From assembly GCA_017557345.1 (NCBI GenBank), contig JAFYZR010000076.1, positions 62,001 through 126,000 on the forward strand: 64,000 nt of DNA, written 5' to 3'. Of the stretch, positions 1 through 7,006 are shown one piece after another. The position numbers and the translations under genes are program-made. Within the stretch, counting starts at the first letter, position 1. Every line of letters begins with the position of its first letter. Source of the DNA: Paludibacteraceae bacterium. GTDB lineage: Bacteria; Bacteroidota; Bacteroidia; Bacteroidales; Paludibacteraceae. The notes under the pieces were generated by a model, which ran no database searches, was not told where the DNA came from, and saw nothing but the letters and a program-made list of their open reading frames with translations.

Positions 1-432
1 CGGTGCATGATACTTAAGTGCCAAGTCACAAATAATCTCCCCCGCCACGACAAGTGTTTCTTTGTTTGCAAGAGCGATAGTCTTTCCTGCTTTGATGGCT
101 TCGATCGTCGGGCGCAACCCAGCATAACCAACCATCGCGGCCACAACTACATCAATAGAAGGCATTGTAACCAATTCGGTGATAGCATCAGCCCCTGCCC
201 ATACTTTGCAGTTGAGATTGGATAGTTGAGATTTGAGATCTTCGTATAGTGTCTCGTCCGCGATGCATACCACTTCCGGTTTAAACTCTTGCGCCTGGGC
301 AACCAGTTTATCTATACTTCGGTTCGCACACAAAGCATAGACACTATATCGATCCGGATAAGCACGAACTATATCTAATGTTTGCGTACCGATAGAGCCC
401 GTTGAGCCTAATATACAAAGCTGTTTTACCAT
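1..432 (-). CDS. dxr: 1-deoxy-D-xylulose 5-phosphate reductoisomerase, N-terminal part (cut by the window edge)
   Basis: NADPH-dependent enzyme that converts DXP to MEP in the non-mevalonate isoprenoid pathway (cytosol). Only the first 144 residues are inside the window. The Rossmann motif GSTGSIG is at residues 9-15, followed by a conserved LANKETLV segment typical of Dxr. The ATG at 432 overlaps the stop of the upstream M23-like gene by 7 nt, so the two are translationally close. A short array of 7-bp repeats (212-239) lies inside the reading frame and encodes the stretch LKSQLSNLN. The family call is firm; the C-terminal metal and substrate residues cannot be seen. Confidence 0.95.
   Translation of the reverse strand, partial: MVKQLCILGSTGSIGTQTLDIVRAYPDRYSVYALCANRSIDKLVAQAQEFKPEVVCIADETLYEDLKSQLSNLNCKVWAGADAITELVTMPSIDVVVAAMVGYAGLRPTIEAIKAGKTIALANKETLVVAGEIICDLALKYHAP
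212..239. repeat. 7-bp tandem repeat inside dxr
   Basis: Four consecutive heptamers, TTGAGAT, TGGATAG, TTGAGAT, TTGAGAT, lie in phase inside the dxr coding sequence. They resemble the intergenic heptamer arrays elsewhere in the window and are one of the few coding examples. The array is short, so chance is possible. Confidence 0.5.
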
Positions 433-1235
433 ACGATTACCTCTTCCGGATTAATGAATTTACCGGCATCCCATAATTCAACTACCACATCATGTTCGCC
501 ATCTACAAGACCTATTGACTCTCCACTCTCCACCTGCGTTCCTTGCATCTTTAACATTTTAGCCACATGGCGGTAGATAGTAGTAAAGGCACCATTCTGC
601 AACACTACAGCATACGTATTATCCGCTAAATGGTCTACGGAGACGATTGTACCACGAGTTGCCGCCATCACATTCTCATTTTTCGTTGTACGGATAGTCA
701 CTCCATATTGATGATAATCCGGTCGGGCGGATTGAACGATAACTCCCCTTACCGGACGATACAGCTGACGCATTGAGCGCGTTTCGGTATTATCAAAGAG
801 CATTAACCGGTCTCGTTCTTTCTGTTCATATTGAGCCATAAACGCCTCTGTTACCTCATTGCGTTGTTCGGCTATTTGTGCGCGCTCAACTCGCTCCAGA
901 GAATCCAGACTCTGCACCGTTTCCGTAGCAATATCACCAGCTGTCAACTGCTTGATGACATCCAAGTATTGCCGCTGGACGGTAAGACTGGTCTGTAACG
1001 AATCCACACGCGCAGATTCTTGAATCAACTGTTGGCGTAAACTGGCGCTATATCCCGGTAAGATATTACGGAGCGGTGTATATACAATTAGAACCGAAAG
1101 CAAAACGATGAGCGAAATGAGTGTGATGGTAATCACGCTGACGGCACCTAACAGACTTACGCGGAAATGGAATACTTCGCGTAGCGTGATGTCGTCCAAC
1201 ATCGCCAAACGGTATTTATGTTTTGTATCAGCCAT
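426..1235 (-). CDS. M23-like (LytM-fold) membrane protein, probably catalytically inactive
   Basis: 269 residues. A short cytoplasmic N-terminus is followed by one membrane segment (about residues 28-52), a charged helical and probably coiled-coil stretch (about 60-145), and a C-terminal domain resembling the LytM/M23 peptidase fold (about 155-269). In active M23 enzymes zinc is held by HxxxD and HxH motifs. Here the matching positions read YHQYGVT and HDVVVEL, so most ligands are missing. Degenerate LytM proteins such as EnvC act as activators of other cell-wall hydrolases; a similar role here is inference. It sits between fumarase and dxr, 15 bp from the former and overlapping the latter, and is probably co-transcribed with both. 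Confidence 0.75.
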   Translation of the reverse strand: MADTKHKYRLAMLDDITLREVFHFRVSLLGAVSVITITLISLIVLLSVLIVYTPLRNILPGYSASLRQQLIQESARVDSLQTSLTVQRQYLDVIKQLTAGDIATETVQSLDSLERVERAQIAEQRNEVTEAFMAQYEQKERDRLMLFDNTETRSMRQLYRPVRGVIVQSARPDYHQYGVTIRTTKNENVMAATRGTIVSVDHLADNTYAVVLQNGAFTTIYRHVAKMLKMQGTQVESGESIGLVDGEHDVVVELWDAGKFINPEEVIVW

Positions 1236-1250
1236 TAGCTTTTAATTTTT

Positions 1251-2891
1251 TCATTTCAGAATAGTACAACCTTCGCAAGGTTTGAGTTGTTTGAAGAAAT
1301 CGTTTCCTTTATCATCCACTAAGATAAATGCCGGGAAGTTCTCTACTTCGATTTTCCAGATGGCTTCCATGCCTAATTCCGGATATTCGACACACTCAAT
1401 AGATTTAATGTTATTCTGCGCCAGGATAGCAGCCGGTCCTCCAATAGAGCCAAGATAGAATCCGCCATGTTTCTGACAAGCATTCGTCACATCAATCGAG
1501 CGGTTTCCTTTTGCTAACATGATTAGCGAGCCGCCTTTCTCTTGGAATTCATCTACATACGGATCCATACGACCTGCCGTAGTCGGTCCCATTGAGCCAC
1601 ACGCCATTCCTGCCGGCGTTTTAGCCGGACCTGCATAGTAAATCGGGTGATTCTTAAGATAATCCGGCATCGGTTCACCTGCATCCAAACGTGCCTTGAT
1701 TTTTGCATGCGCGATATCACGACCTACGATAATCGTACCATTAAGACTCAAACGCGTACCGATAGGATATTTGGTCAAAATAGCACAAACATCCTTCATC
1801 GGTTGATTGAGATCGATGCGAACTGCATCGCCTTCACCGGCATTTCTCAACTCTGCCGGAATAAGGGAAGCAGGATTATTATCCAGTTTCTCAATCCAAA
1901 TTCCTTCTTTATTGATTTTGCACTTGATGTTACGGTCTGCCGAGCAGGAAACGCCCAAACCAATCGGACAACTTGCGCCATGGCGCGGCAAACGAACGAC
2001 TCGCACGTCATGCGCCATATATTTACCGCCAAATTGCGCGCCGAGACCAATCTTATAAGCCTCTTGGAGCAGTTGCTTTTCCAATTCAACATCACGGAAA
2101 GCACGACCTGTTTCATCGCCAGTAGTAGGCAGACTATCATAGAAATGCGTGCTTGCCAGTTTAACGGTCAGCAAGTTCTTCTCAGCCGATGTACCGCCAA
2201 TAACAATGGCAATGTGATACGGAGGACAAGCGGCAGTACCGAGACTCTTCATCTTTTCAACGAGGAAAGGAATGAGCGTTCCCGGATTTTGGATACGCGC
2301 TTTCGTTTCTTGATAGAGATACGTTTTATTTGCCGAACCGCCACCTTTAGTAACACACAAGAAACGATATTCTGCACCATGGGTAGCCTCAATGTCAATT
2401 TGAGCGGGGAGATTACACTTCGTATTCACCTCATCATACATATTCAGCGGGGCATTCTGGCTATAACGCAAATTGCATTCGGTATATGTATTGAAGACAC
2501 CTTTACTTAAAGCCTCTTCATCCTCAAAACCTGTCCATACCTGCTGACCTTTTTCGCCATGGATAATGGCCGTTCCTGTATCTTGGCATAAAGGCAACTG
2601 ACCTTTGCAAGCCACTTCGGCGTTACGCAAGAAAGTTAATGCCACATATTTATCATTCGCAGAAGCTTCCGGGTCACGCAAAATCTTAGCCACTTGCTCA
2701 TTATGGGCACGGCGAAGCATGAAACTAACGTCATGAAACGCTTGCTGAGCCATCAAAGTTAACGCTTCCGGCTGTACTTTGAGAATCTCGTGTCCTTCAA
2801 ACTCGCTAACCGAGACAAAGTCCTTAGTTAGCAGATAATACTCGGTTTCATCCTTGCCGAGTTGAAACATTGGTGCGTACTTAAATTCCAT
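1251..2891 (-). CDS. fum: Class I fumarate hydratase (iron-sulfur type)
   Basis: 546 residues. It catalyses reversible hydration of fumarate to malate. The N-terminal domain contains LPLCQDTGT and the later part contains [10 protein letters not shown] and the signature [15 protein letters not shown]; the cysteines in these motifs are the expected [4Fe-4S] ligands of the two-domain FumA/FumB class. The start was placed at the ATG at 2891 (MEFKYAPMF). An in-frame ATG at 2963 would add 24 residues, but those codons lie over the promoter, whose -7 box is at 2933-2940. First gene of the minus-strand group running to dxr. Oxygen-labile class I fumarases are usual in gut Bacteroidales. Confidence 0.95.
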   Translation of the reverse strand: MEFKYAPMFQLGKDETEYYLLTKDFVSVSEFEGHEILKVQPEALTLMAQQAFHDVSFMLRRAHNEQVAKILRDPEASANDKYVALTFLRNAEVACKGQLPLCQDTGTAIIHGEKGQQVWTGFEDEEALSKGVFNTYTECNLRYSQNAPLNMYDEVNTKCNLPAQIDIEATHGAEYRFLCVTKGGGSANKTYLYQETKARIQNPGTLIPFLVEKMKSLGTAACPPYHIAIVIGGTSAEKNLLTVKLASTHFYDSLPTTGDETGRAFRDVELEKQLLQEAYKIGLGAQFGGKYMAHDVRVVRLPRHGASCPIGLGVSCSADRNIKCKINKEGIWIEKLDNNPASLIPAELRNAGEGDAVRIDLNQPMKDVCAILTKYPIGTRLSLNGTIIVGRDIAHAKIKARLDAGEPMPDYLKNHPIYYAGPAKTPAGMACGSMGPTTAGRMDPYVDEFQEKGGSLIMLAKGNRSIDVTNACQKHGGFYLGSIGGPAAILAQNNIKSIECVEYPELGMEAIWKIEVENFPAFILVDDKGNDFFKQLKPCEGCTILK

Positions 2892-2932
2892 ATTTTTGTT
2901 TTGATTTTTTTGCAAGCCGTTTAAAACGGCTG

Positions 2933-2963
2933 CAAAGTTACAAAAAAAAATGCACATACACAA
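2933..2963 (-). promoter_or_regulatory. Promoter of the fumarase operon
   Basis: On the minus strand: TTG (2961-2963), exactly 20 bp, then TAACTTTG (2933-2940). This matches the Bacteroidetes consensus of a -33 TTTG-like box and a -7 TAnnTTTG box. It is back to back with the tRNA-Lys promoter. Confidence 0.8.
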
Positions 2964-2980
2964 AAAAAATGCAAAAAAAT

Positions 2981-3011
2981 TTGGTCATGTCAAAAAAAAG
3001 CAGTACCTTTG
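2981..3011 (+). promoter_or_regulatory. Promoter of tRNA-Lys
   Basis: TTG at 2981-2983 (within TTTGG), 20 bp, TACCTTTG at 3004-3011. The 22 bases 2991-3012 (a run of eight A, GCAG, then the -7 box) are identical to the rpmB and tRNA-Leu promoters in this window. Confidence 0.85.
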
Positions 3012-3044
3012 CACCCGCTTTCGTGAAAATGAACGCAAAAATAG

Positions 3045-3117
3045 GTCTTCCTAGCTCAGTTGGTAGAGCAACTGACTCTTAATCAGTGGGTCGAGGGTTC
3101 GAGCCCCTCGGAGGACA
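3045..3117 (+). tRNA. tRNA-Lys (anticodon CTT)
   Basis: A complete cloverleaf can be drawn. The acceptor stem is GTCTTCC with GGAGGAC (one G-U pair). The D arm is GCTC/GAGC. The anticodon stem ACTGA/TCAGT closes the loop CTCTTAA (anticodon CTT, lysine). The T arm is GAGGG/CCCTC with loop TTCGAGC. The discriminator base is A at 3117. No CCA is encoded. It is followed directly by an intrinsic terminator. Confidence 0.95.
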
Positions 3118-3118
3118 C

Positions 3119-3144
3119 AAAAGAGACATAAAGTCTCTTTTTTT
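3119..3144 (+). terminator. Intrinsic terminator of tRNA-Lys
   Basis: Stem AAAGAGAC / GTCTCTTT around the loop ATAAA, running into a T tract. It starts 2 nt after the tRNA. The same hairpin is repeated about 120 bp downstream. Confidence 0.85.
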
Positions 3145-3267
3145 GATGGGCTCTCACCATCGACCTGCGGTCGAGGGTTCTCCGCCGCTTCGCTCTGTCG
3201 ATTATTGGCGAAACAATTCTCGAGCCCCTCGGAGGACACAAAAGAGACGCAAGGTCTCTTTTTTTTG
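3145..3267 (+). pseudogene. Broken second copy of the tRNA-Lys 3' end plus terminator
   Basis: The T-arm sequence GGTCGAGGGTTC recurs at 3169-3180. After an insertion of 40 bp (3181-3220) the rest of the T arm, the acceptor 3' strand GGAGGAC, the following CACAAAAGAGAC and a second terminator hairpin recur at 3221-3261. No matching 5' half of a tRNA is present, so it cannot fold as a tRNA. The terminator copies differ only in the loop (ATAAA against GCAAG). The second hairpin should still terminate transcription. Confidence 0.75.
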
Positions 3268-3275
3268 TGAAAAAA

Positions 3276-3331
3276 ATTGTAAATTGGAAATTGGAAATTG
3301 GAGATTGTAAATTGTAAATTGGAGATTGGAA
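3276..3331. repeat. 7-bp tandem array, ATTGGAA type (8 units)
   Basis: Eight consecutive heptamers: ATTGTAA, ATTGGAA (twice), ATTGGAG, ATTGTAA (twice), ATTGGAG, ATTGGAA. It runs directly into the 18-bp direct repeat that opens the neighbouring 11-bp array. Confidence 0.9.
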
Positions 3332-3441
3332 AAATTGAACATTTTTGACCATTTTTTGAGGCATTTCACATAGGTACTACATAGGTAATGATAAGGTAAT
3401 GATACCGATAAGATACCGAGTAAGGAAAAATTGAACATTTT
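3328..3441. repeat. 11-bp tandem array flanked by 18-bp direct repeats (element A)
   Basis: Five 11-bp units (3369-3423): CATAGGTACTA, CATAGGTAATG, ATAAGGTAATG, ATACCGATAAG, ATACCGAGTAA. On either side lies the direct repeat GGAAAAATTGAACATTTT (3328-3345 and 3424-3441). The same architecture recurs at 43275-43365. It lies between the tRNA-Lys region and the convergent outer-membrane protein gene. Confidence 0.9.
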
Positions 3442-3451
3442 ACAAAAAAAC

Positions 3452-3478
3452 AGGCACCCAAAAGGATGCCTATTTTTC
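3452..3478 (-). terminator. Terminator of the outer-membrane protein gene
   Basis: Inverted repeat at 3452-3459 and 3464-3471. As RNA from the minus strand the stem pairs fully (one G-U pair), while on the plus strand it has a C-A mismatch, so it suits the minus-strand gene ending at 3502. A U tract follows on that strand. Confidence 0.75.
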
Positions 3479-3501
3479 GTTATTTTTCCGTTTCGAAATA
3501 A

Positions 3502-4485
3502 TTACTTAGTTCCGAAATAGAAAGCTAAATAGAGGTTAGCACCAACGTTCTCTGTACCGAAGGTAACACCGCTATAGTTAGCTACGTTACGAAGGTCTGT
3601 GAACGTCTCAACATTGCCAGTAAGGATGTTGTAACCCTCATACTGTTTGCAATTGTTGTTCGACCACTTATAGAGGAGGTCGAGGTTAACGTTCATACCG
3701 AGAGCGATTTTCGGAGCAACGAACCACTCAACACCAACGGTGGTGTAGAGACCGATACGATGCCAGAAAGCCTCACCTGCAGCTGGAGAAACAGCGTCGT
3801 TGATCAGACGAGTAGCAGCGTAAACGCCCGGCTCAGCATTGAAACCGTAAACATTGTCGCCAGCAGCGCCGAGAGCACCAGCAATAGTAGGAACTTGGTT
3901 CAGAGCTGTGATAGCATTACCATAGGAATAGGTGGTTTTGCGAGTTTGGAAAACATACATAGCACCAACACCAAATACACCTTGAACGCGCTTCTTACCG
4001 AGACGATACTCGATACCTGCGCTGAAGCTACCACCATATTGGCCTGCAATCTTAACATCTTGAACGAGTGCGTGCGAGAACGGATTCTCGTATTTAGCAG
4101 CATCATCCTCAACATTATAGATAGTACGTGTATGGTCAATAACAGCACCGATATTGAACTTAACGCCCAGTTGGTCGGTAAGCATATAACTACCCATGAT
4201 CGAAACGATCGGGTTACGCAAGATGTTTGCGCTGTTTTGGTTATAACCTAATCCTTGACCACCGATATTGTACTGGCCACGCGTGTAATTGTTCGGCGTA
4301 GAACCATTGAACATGTTGCCGAGGAAGTTGGCAAACGGGTCTACGGAGAAGCCAATGGAGAACTCGCCTGCCTCAGGCAGCCATGCAGTATAGTCTGCAT
4401 TTGCGCGCTCCTCAATACTTTGCTTCTCAGCAAACATCGGCATAGCCAACGCAGCAACGAGCATTATACTAAGAATCTTTTTCAT
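3502..4485 (-). CDS. Predicted outer-membrane beta-barrel protein
   Basis: 327 residues with a clear signal peptide (MKKILSIMLVAALAMPMFA, cleavage before EKQ). The mature part has alternating, glycine- and aromatic-rich stretches such as GVKFNIGAV and YGGSFSAGIEYRLG, and ends in aromatic-rich LYLAFYFGTK, the pattern of an outer-membrane barrel with an OmpA-like or porin-like fold. I do not recognise the specific family. It lies 54 bp after the lipoprotein gene with no promoter box between, so both are probably one transcript. A terminator follows at 3452-3478. Confidence 0.75.
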   Translation of the reverse strand: MKKILSIMLVAALAMPMFAEKQSIEERANADYTAWLPEAGEFSIGFSVDPFANFLGNMFNGSTPNNYTRGQYNIGGQGLGYNQNSANILRNPIVSIMGSYMLTDQLGVKFNIGAVIDHTRTIYNVEDDAAKYENPFSHALVQDVKIAGQYGGSFSAGIEYRLGKKRVQGVFGVGAMYVFQTRKTTYSYGNAITALNQVPTIAGALGAAGDNVYGFNAEPGVYAATRLINDAVSPAAGEAFWHRIGLYTTVGVEWFVAPKIALGMNVNLDLLYKWSNNNCKQYEGYNILTGNVETFTDLRNVANYSGVTFGTENVGANLYLAFYFGTK

Positions 4486-4539
4486 TGTAATTCTGTTTAA
4501 ATGATTAGATTGTACTTAAATTGGTTGTCTCAGATGAGA

Positions 4540-6051
4540 TTAATAGGTGTGACCACCACCGTAGATTTGATGAGAATCAGCGTCCTCATCAAGGTTCTGA
4601 CCATCAACAACGAGGCCAACACCGAGGAGTTGGGTGTTCTTGAAGTCGCTCGACATTTCGAATGCAGCTTTCTGCGTACCTACGTTAACATCGAAGAAGC
4701 CATCAGCAACAAATGCCGCAGATTTGAGTTCATAAGTACCTTCGCACTTCTGAGAATCGGTGTAGCTGGTTTGATTGGTCTTAGATGTCCAAACATACCA
4801 TACATCCAGGAATGCCTCCCAATCGCCGTTGTTTTTGTACTTAGCAATCTTGTAGTAGTGCGGGAAGTCTTTGGTTACGAATTTCTTGATGATAATGTAA
4901 ATCTTAACATCATCGAGTTTCCAAGCATCATAGATAGCAACCTCTTGGTTGAACTTACCGCTCTTGTCGCTCTCAACATTGCAGTCGTAGATGATAGAGC
5001 TCTCGTCAGCTTTACCCTCGTTGTGAACGAGTTGGATTTGGAATGCACCACCGTTAATTTTGTTGGTGTAAGCAGCAGCACCGTCTTTGGTAATGCTGAC
5101 AATTTCCTCTTCATGATCTTTAGTTGTGCTGTACTTCGGTTCCTCAACAGTAACCTTCAACTCACCCTTAACAACAATCTTGGTGTTCTTGGATGTAGGA
5201 TCTGTAACAGAGATACGATCAGCAACGATGTCGAGAATAGTAACTTCACCGTCTTTCAAGCCAGCGTTTTGAGCAGCGAGCAGACCGAAGATAGCGTCTT
5301 TCGACAAGAGTTTGTTGTTGAACTCTTCTGTGAATTTACCGTTGAATTGAGCGATGTTAACTTCGCAGTTCTTAGCGTCAGCAGCCTGAATTGGGAGTTT
5401 AGCCTCATAGGAACCGTCAGAAGCAGTCTTCGTAACGAAAGCACGGTCACGAGAAGCATCACCAGGAGCATACTTAACGATGATACGAACGGTTACGCCA
5501 GCCGGAGCAGCAACGAGACCATCCTCTTTTACACTACCTTTCTCAACAACACCAGCGTTGTAGGAAATTTTACCCTTAAGGGTAGCAGTTCCTTGGCAAG
5601 CAGTGAGAACCGGGTCAATCGGAGCAACCGTTTTCTTAACCTTAGCGTCGCCAGCATTCAAAGCAATAGCTTCGTCAGTCTCAGCCAAGAAGATACGAGC
5701 GCCTTCCTCACCGATAGCGATGATGTCGGTTTTCAGATTACCGTTGATGGTCTTAGCACCAGTCGGAACGGTGATCGAATAGCTACCATCCTCAGCGGTT
5801 GTAGCCTCGAAGATTTGGTTACCAGCAGCATTGTCAGCATACTTGTCAGCAGCGACGAGGAAATAAACGCGTTGGCCAGCAAGTGCGATCTCTTGCGAAG
5901 CAGCACCAGCCTTGTCAGCTACGTAAACCAGCGTACCGGAAATCTTAGCAGATTGTTTTACATCAGCAAAATCAAGCGAACTTTGATTTTGTTTTTCGCA
6001 GCCTACGAGAGCCATCATGGCTACTGCTGCGAATAAAAAGAATTTCTTCAT
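4540..6051 (-). CDS. Surface lipoprotein with repeated carboxypeptidase-regulatory-like modules
   Basis: 503 residues. The signal peptide ends in the lipobox LVGC with Cys18, followed by EKQNQSS. At least two modules (about residues 35-115 and 150-235) share a beta-sandwich pattern with the turn DGSY (DGSYSITVP and DGSYEAKLP), as in carboxypeptidase regulatory-like domains. The rest is unrecognised. Transcribed first in a two-gene unit with the downstream barrel protein. Its leader carries a 14-bp palindrome (6092-6105) shared with another lipoprotein gene at 52440. A 511-codon open frame on the opposite strand covers almost the whole gene but lacks any protein-like feature. The signal peptide and the promoter identify the minus strand as the coding one. 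Confidence 0.85.
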   Translation of the reverse strand: MKKFFLFAAVAMMALVGCEKQNQSSLDFADVKQSAKISGTLVYVADKAGAASQEIALAGQRVYFLVAADKYADNAAGNQIFEATTAEDGSYSITVPTGAKTINGNLKTDIIAIGEEGARIFLAETDEAIALNAGDAKVKKTVAPIDPVLTACQGTATLKGKISYNAGVVEKGSVKEDGLVAAPAGVTVRIIVKYAPGDASRDRAFVTKTASDGSYEAKLPIQAADAKNCEVNIAQFNGKFTEEFNNKLLSKDAIFGLLAAQNAGLKDGEVTILDIVADRISVTDPTSKNTKIVVKGELKVTVEEPKYSTTKDHEEEIVSITKDGAAAYTNKINGGAFQIQLVHNEGKADESSIIYDCNVESDKSGKFNQEVAIYDAWKLDDVKIYIIIKKFVTKDFPHYYKIAKYKNNGDWEAFLDVWYVWTSKTNQTSYTDSQKCEGTYELKSAAFVADGFFDVNVGTQKAAFEMSSDFKNTQLLGVGLVVDGQNLDEDADSHQIYGGGHTY

Positions 6052-6091
6052 AACTAAAAATTTTTAGTAAATAATGAATTAATTTAAAAAA

Positions 6092-6105
6092 TGTTTATAT
6101 AAACA
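6092..6105. promoter_or_regulatory. 14-bp palindrome TGTTTATATAAACA in lipoprotein leader
   Basis: A perfect palindrome 40 bp before the ATG of the lipoprotein gene and downstream of its promoter. The identical sequence lies 34 bp before the lipoprotein gene at 52440. Both are preceded by AATAAGT. Possible operator or mRNA element; function is inference. Confidence 0.6.
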
Positions 6106-6163
6106 ACCACTTATTTTGGTTTGTTTTCTATATTGGAAATATAGTTTTCCACATATTTCGGCA

Positions 6164-6194
6164 CAAAATTACAACTTTTTTTTCATATATGCAA
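6164..6194 (-). promoter_or_regulatory. Promoter of the lipoprotein-barrel unit
   Basis: Minus strand: TTG (6192-6194) in the extended form TTGCATATAT, 20 bp, TAATTTTG (6164-6171). It leaves a leader of about 110 nt that contains the palindrome at 6092-6105. Confidence 0.8.
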
Positions 6195-6220
6195 GAAAAA
6201 AATGAAAAATACGTAATTTT

Positions 6221-7006
6221 TTACAACTTTTCCGAAAAAAATCGCGCATCTTCCAACTGATTAATCTTCCCAACGTCCATCATTTTGTAGTTCTTAGGCA
6301 CAAAAGCTTTCAACACTTCTTCTTTGCAGATGCTCAGATAAAGATCGATAAGCGAGAACTTAGCGCCTTTTTCGGCAATAACGGCCTCCATATGATCAAA
6401 GATAGCGGGCGAAAGGATTTGCATGCCACTAAAAGCCAAAGGCTTGAGACCGGCTTGCTTATAGTCGAAAGTCGAAAAACCGTCCTTTGGGCTCAAAGAC
6501 TCAGGACGGACTTCGCCAGTAGCGATATTTGTCCAGCCACGGAGAGTATTCTCTTTGTCGAAAAGCAAATACCGTTGGGTTTCGCGAGGAGAGACAACAA
6601 GAAGGCCTAAAGAGGGGGACTTGCTGTATTCTTTGATAAAAGTCTTGATGTTAATATTCGACAGGATATCCACATTGCAAGCGAGAAAAGGAGAAGCGCT
6701 ATCGTTAGTAGGCAACAAGAGTTCCTTCGCTTTGCGAAGGCCTCCTCCTGTATCGAGAAGCGCATCTCGTTCGTCGGAGACAGAGATATTACATCCCCAA
6801 CCGTTATTGACACGAATGGCTTCGATGATTTGGTCCGAGAAATGATGGACGTTGACCACAATATCCTTGATTCCGGCATCACGCAGTTTCTCCACTTGCC
6901 ATTGGAGTAAAGGCTTGCCGTTAATAGGGACAAGCGCTTTGGGCATTGTATCGGTCAAAGGTTTTAACCTTGTGCCCAAGCCTGCGCAAAAGATTATCGC
7001 TTTCAT
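6221..7006 (-). CDS. murU: Nucleotidyltransferase, probable N-acetylmuramate 1-phosphate uridylyltransferase
   Basis: 261 residues. The N-terminal signature AGLGTRLKPLTDTMPKAL (from residue 8) is the nucleoside-triphosphate binding loop of sugar-1-phosphate nucleotidyltransferases. The length and the single catalytic domain match MurU. MurU makes UDP-MurNAc in the peptidoglycan recycling route that bypasses fosfomycin-sensitive de novo synthesis, using the product of the kinase AmgK. The gene directly follows an AmgK-like kinase and overlaps it by 4 nt (ATGA), as an AmgK-MurU pair would. The start was set at the ATG at 7006 because the glycine-rich loop must lie near the N-terminus. A different sugar (for example a heptose or mannose) cannot be excluded. 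Confidence 0.8.
   Translation of the reverse strand: MKAIIFCAGLGTRLKPLTDTMPKALVPINGKPLLQWQVEKLRDAGIKDIVVNVHHFSDQIIEAIRVNNGWGCNISVSDERDALLDTGGGLRKAKELLLPTNDSASPFLACNVDILSNINIKTFIKEYSKSPSLGLLVVSPRETQRYLLFDKENTLRGWTNIATGEVRPESLSPKDGFSTFDYKQAGLKPLAFSGMQILSPAIFDHMEAVIAEKGAKFSLIDLYLSICKEEVLKAFVPKNYKMMDVGKINQLEDARFFSEKL

Noticed and set aside
1647..2510. A 287-codon open frame opposite fumarase
   Set aside because: Fumarase is unambiguous on the minus strand; the antisense product has no recognisable features.
3051..3239. Open frames across tRNA-Lys giving peptides ending LLYQLS
   Set aside because: This is a well-known false protein from translating a tRNA gene on the opposite strand.
4501..6036. 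A 511-codon open frame on the plus strand opposite the lipoprotein gene
   Set aside because: The minus-strand product has a signal peptide, lipobox, recognisable modules and a promoter. The plus-strand product has none and seems a by-product of codon use.
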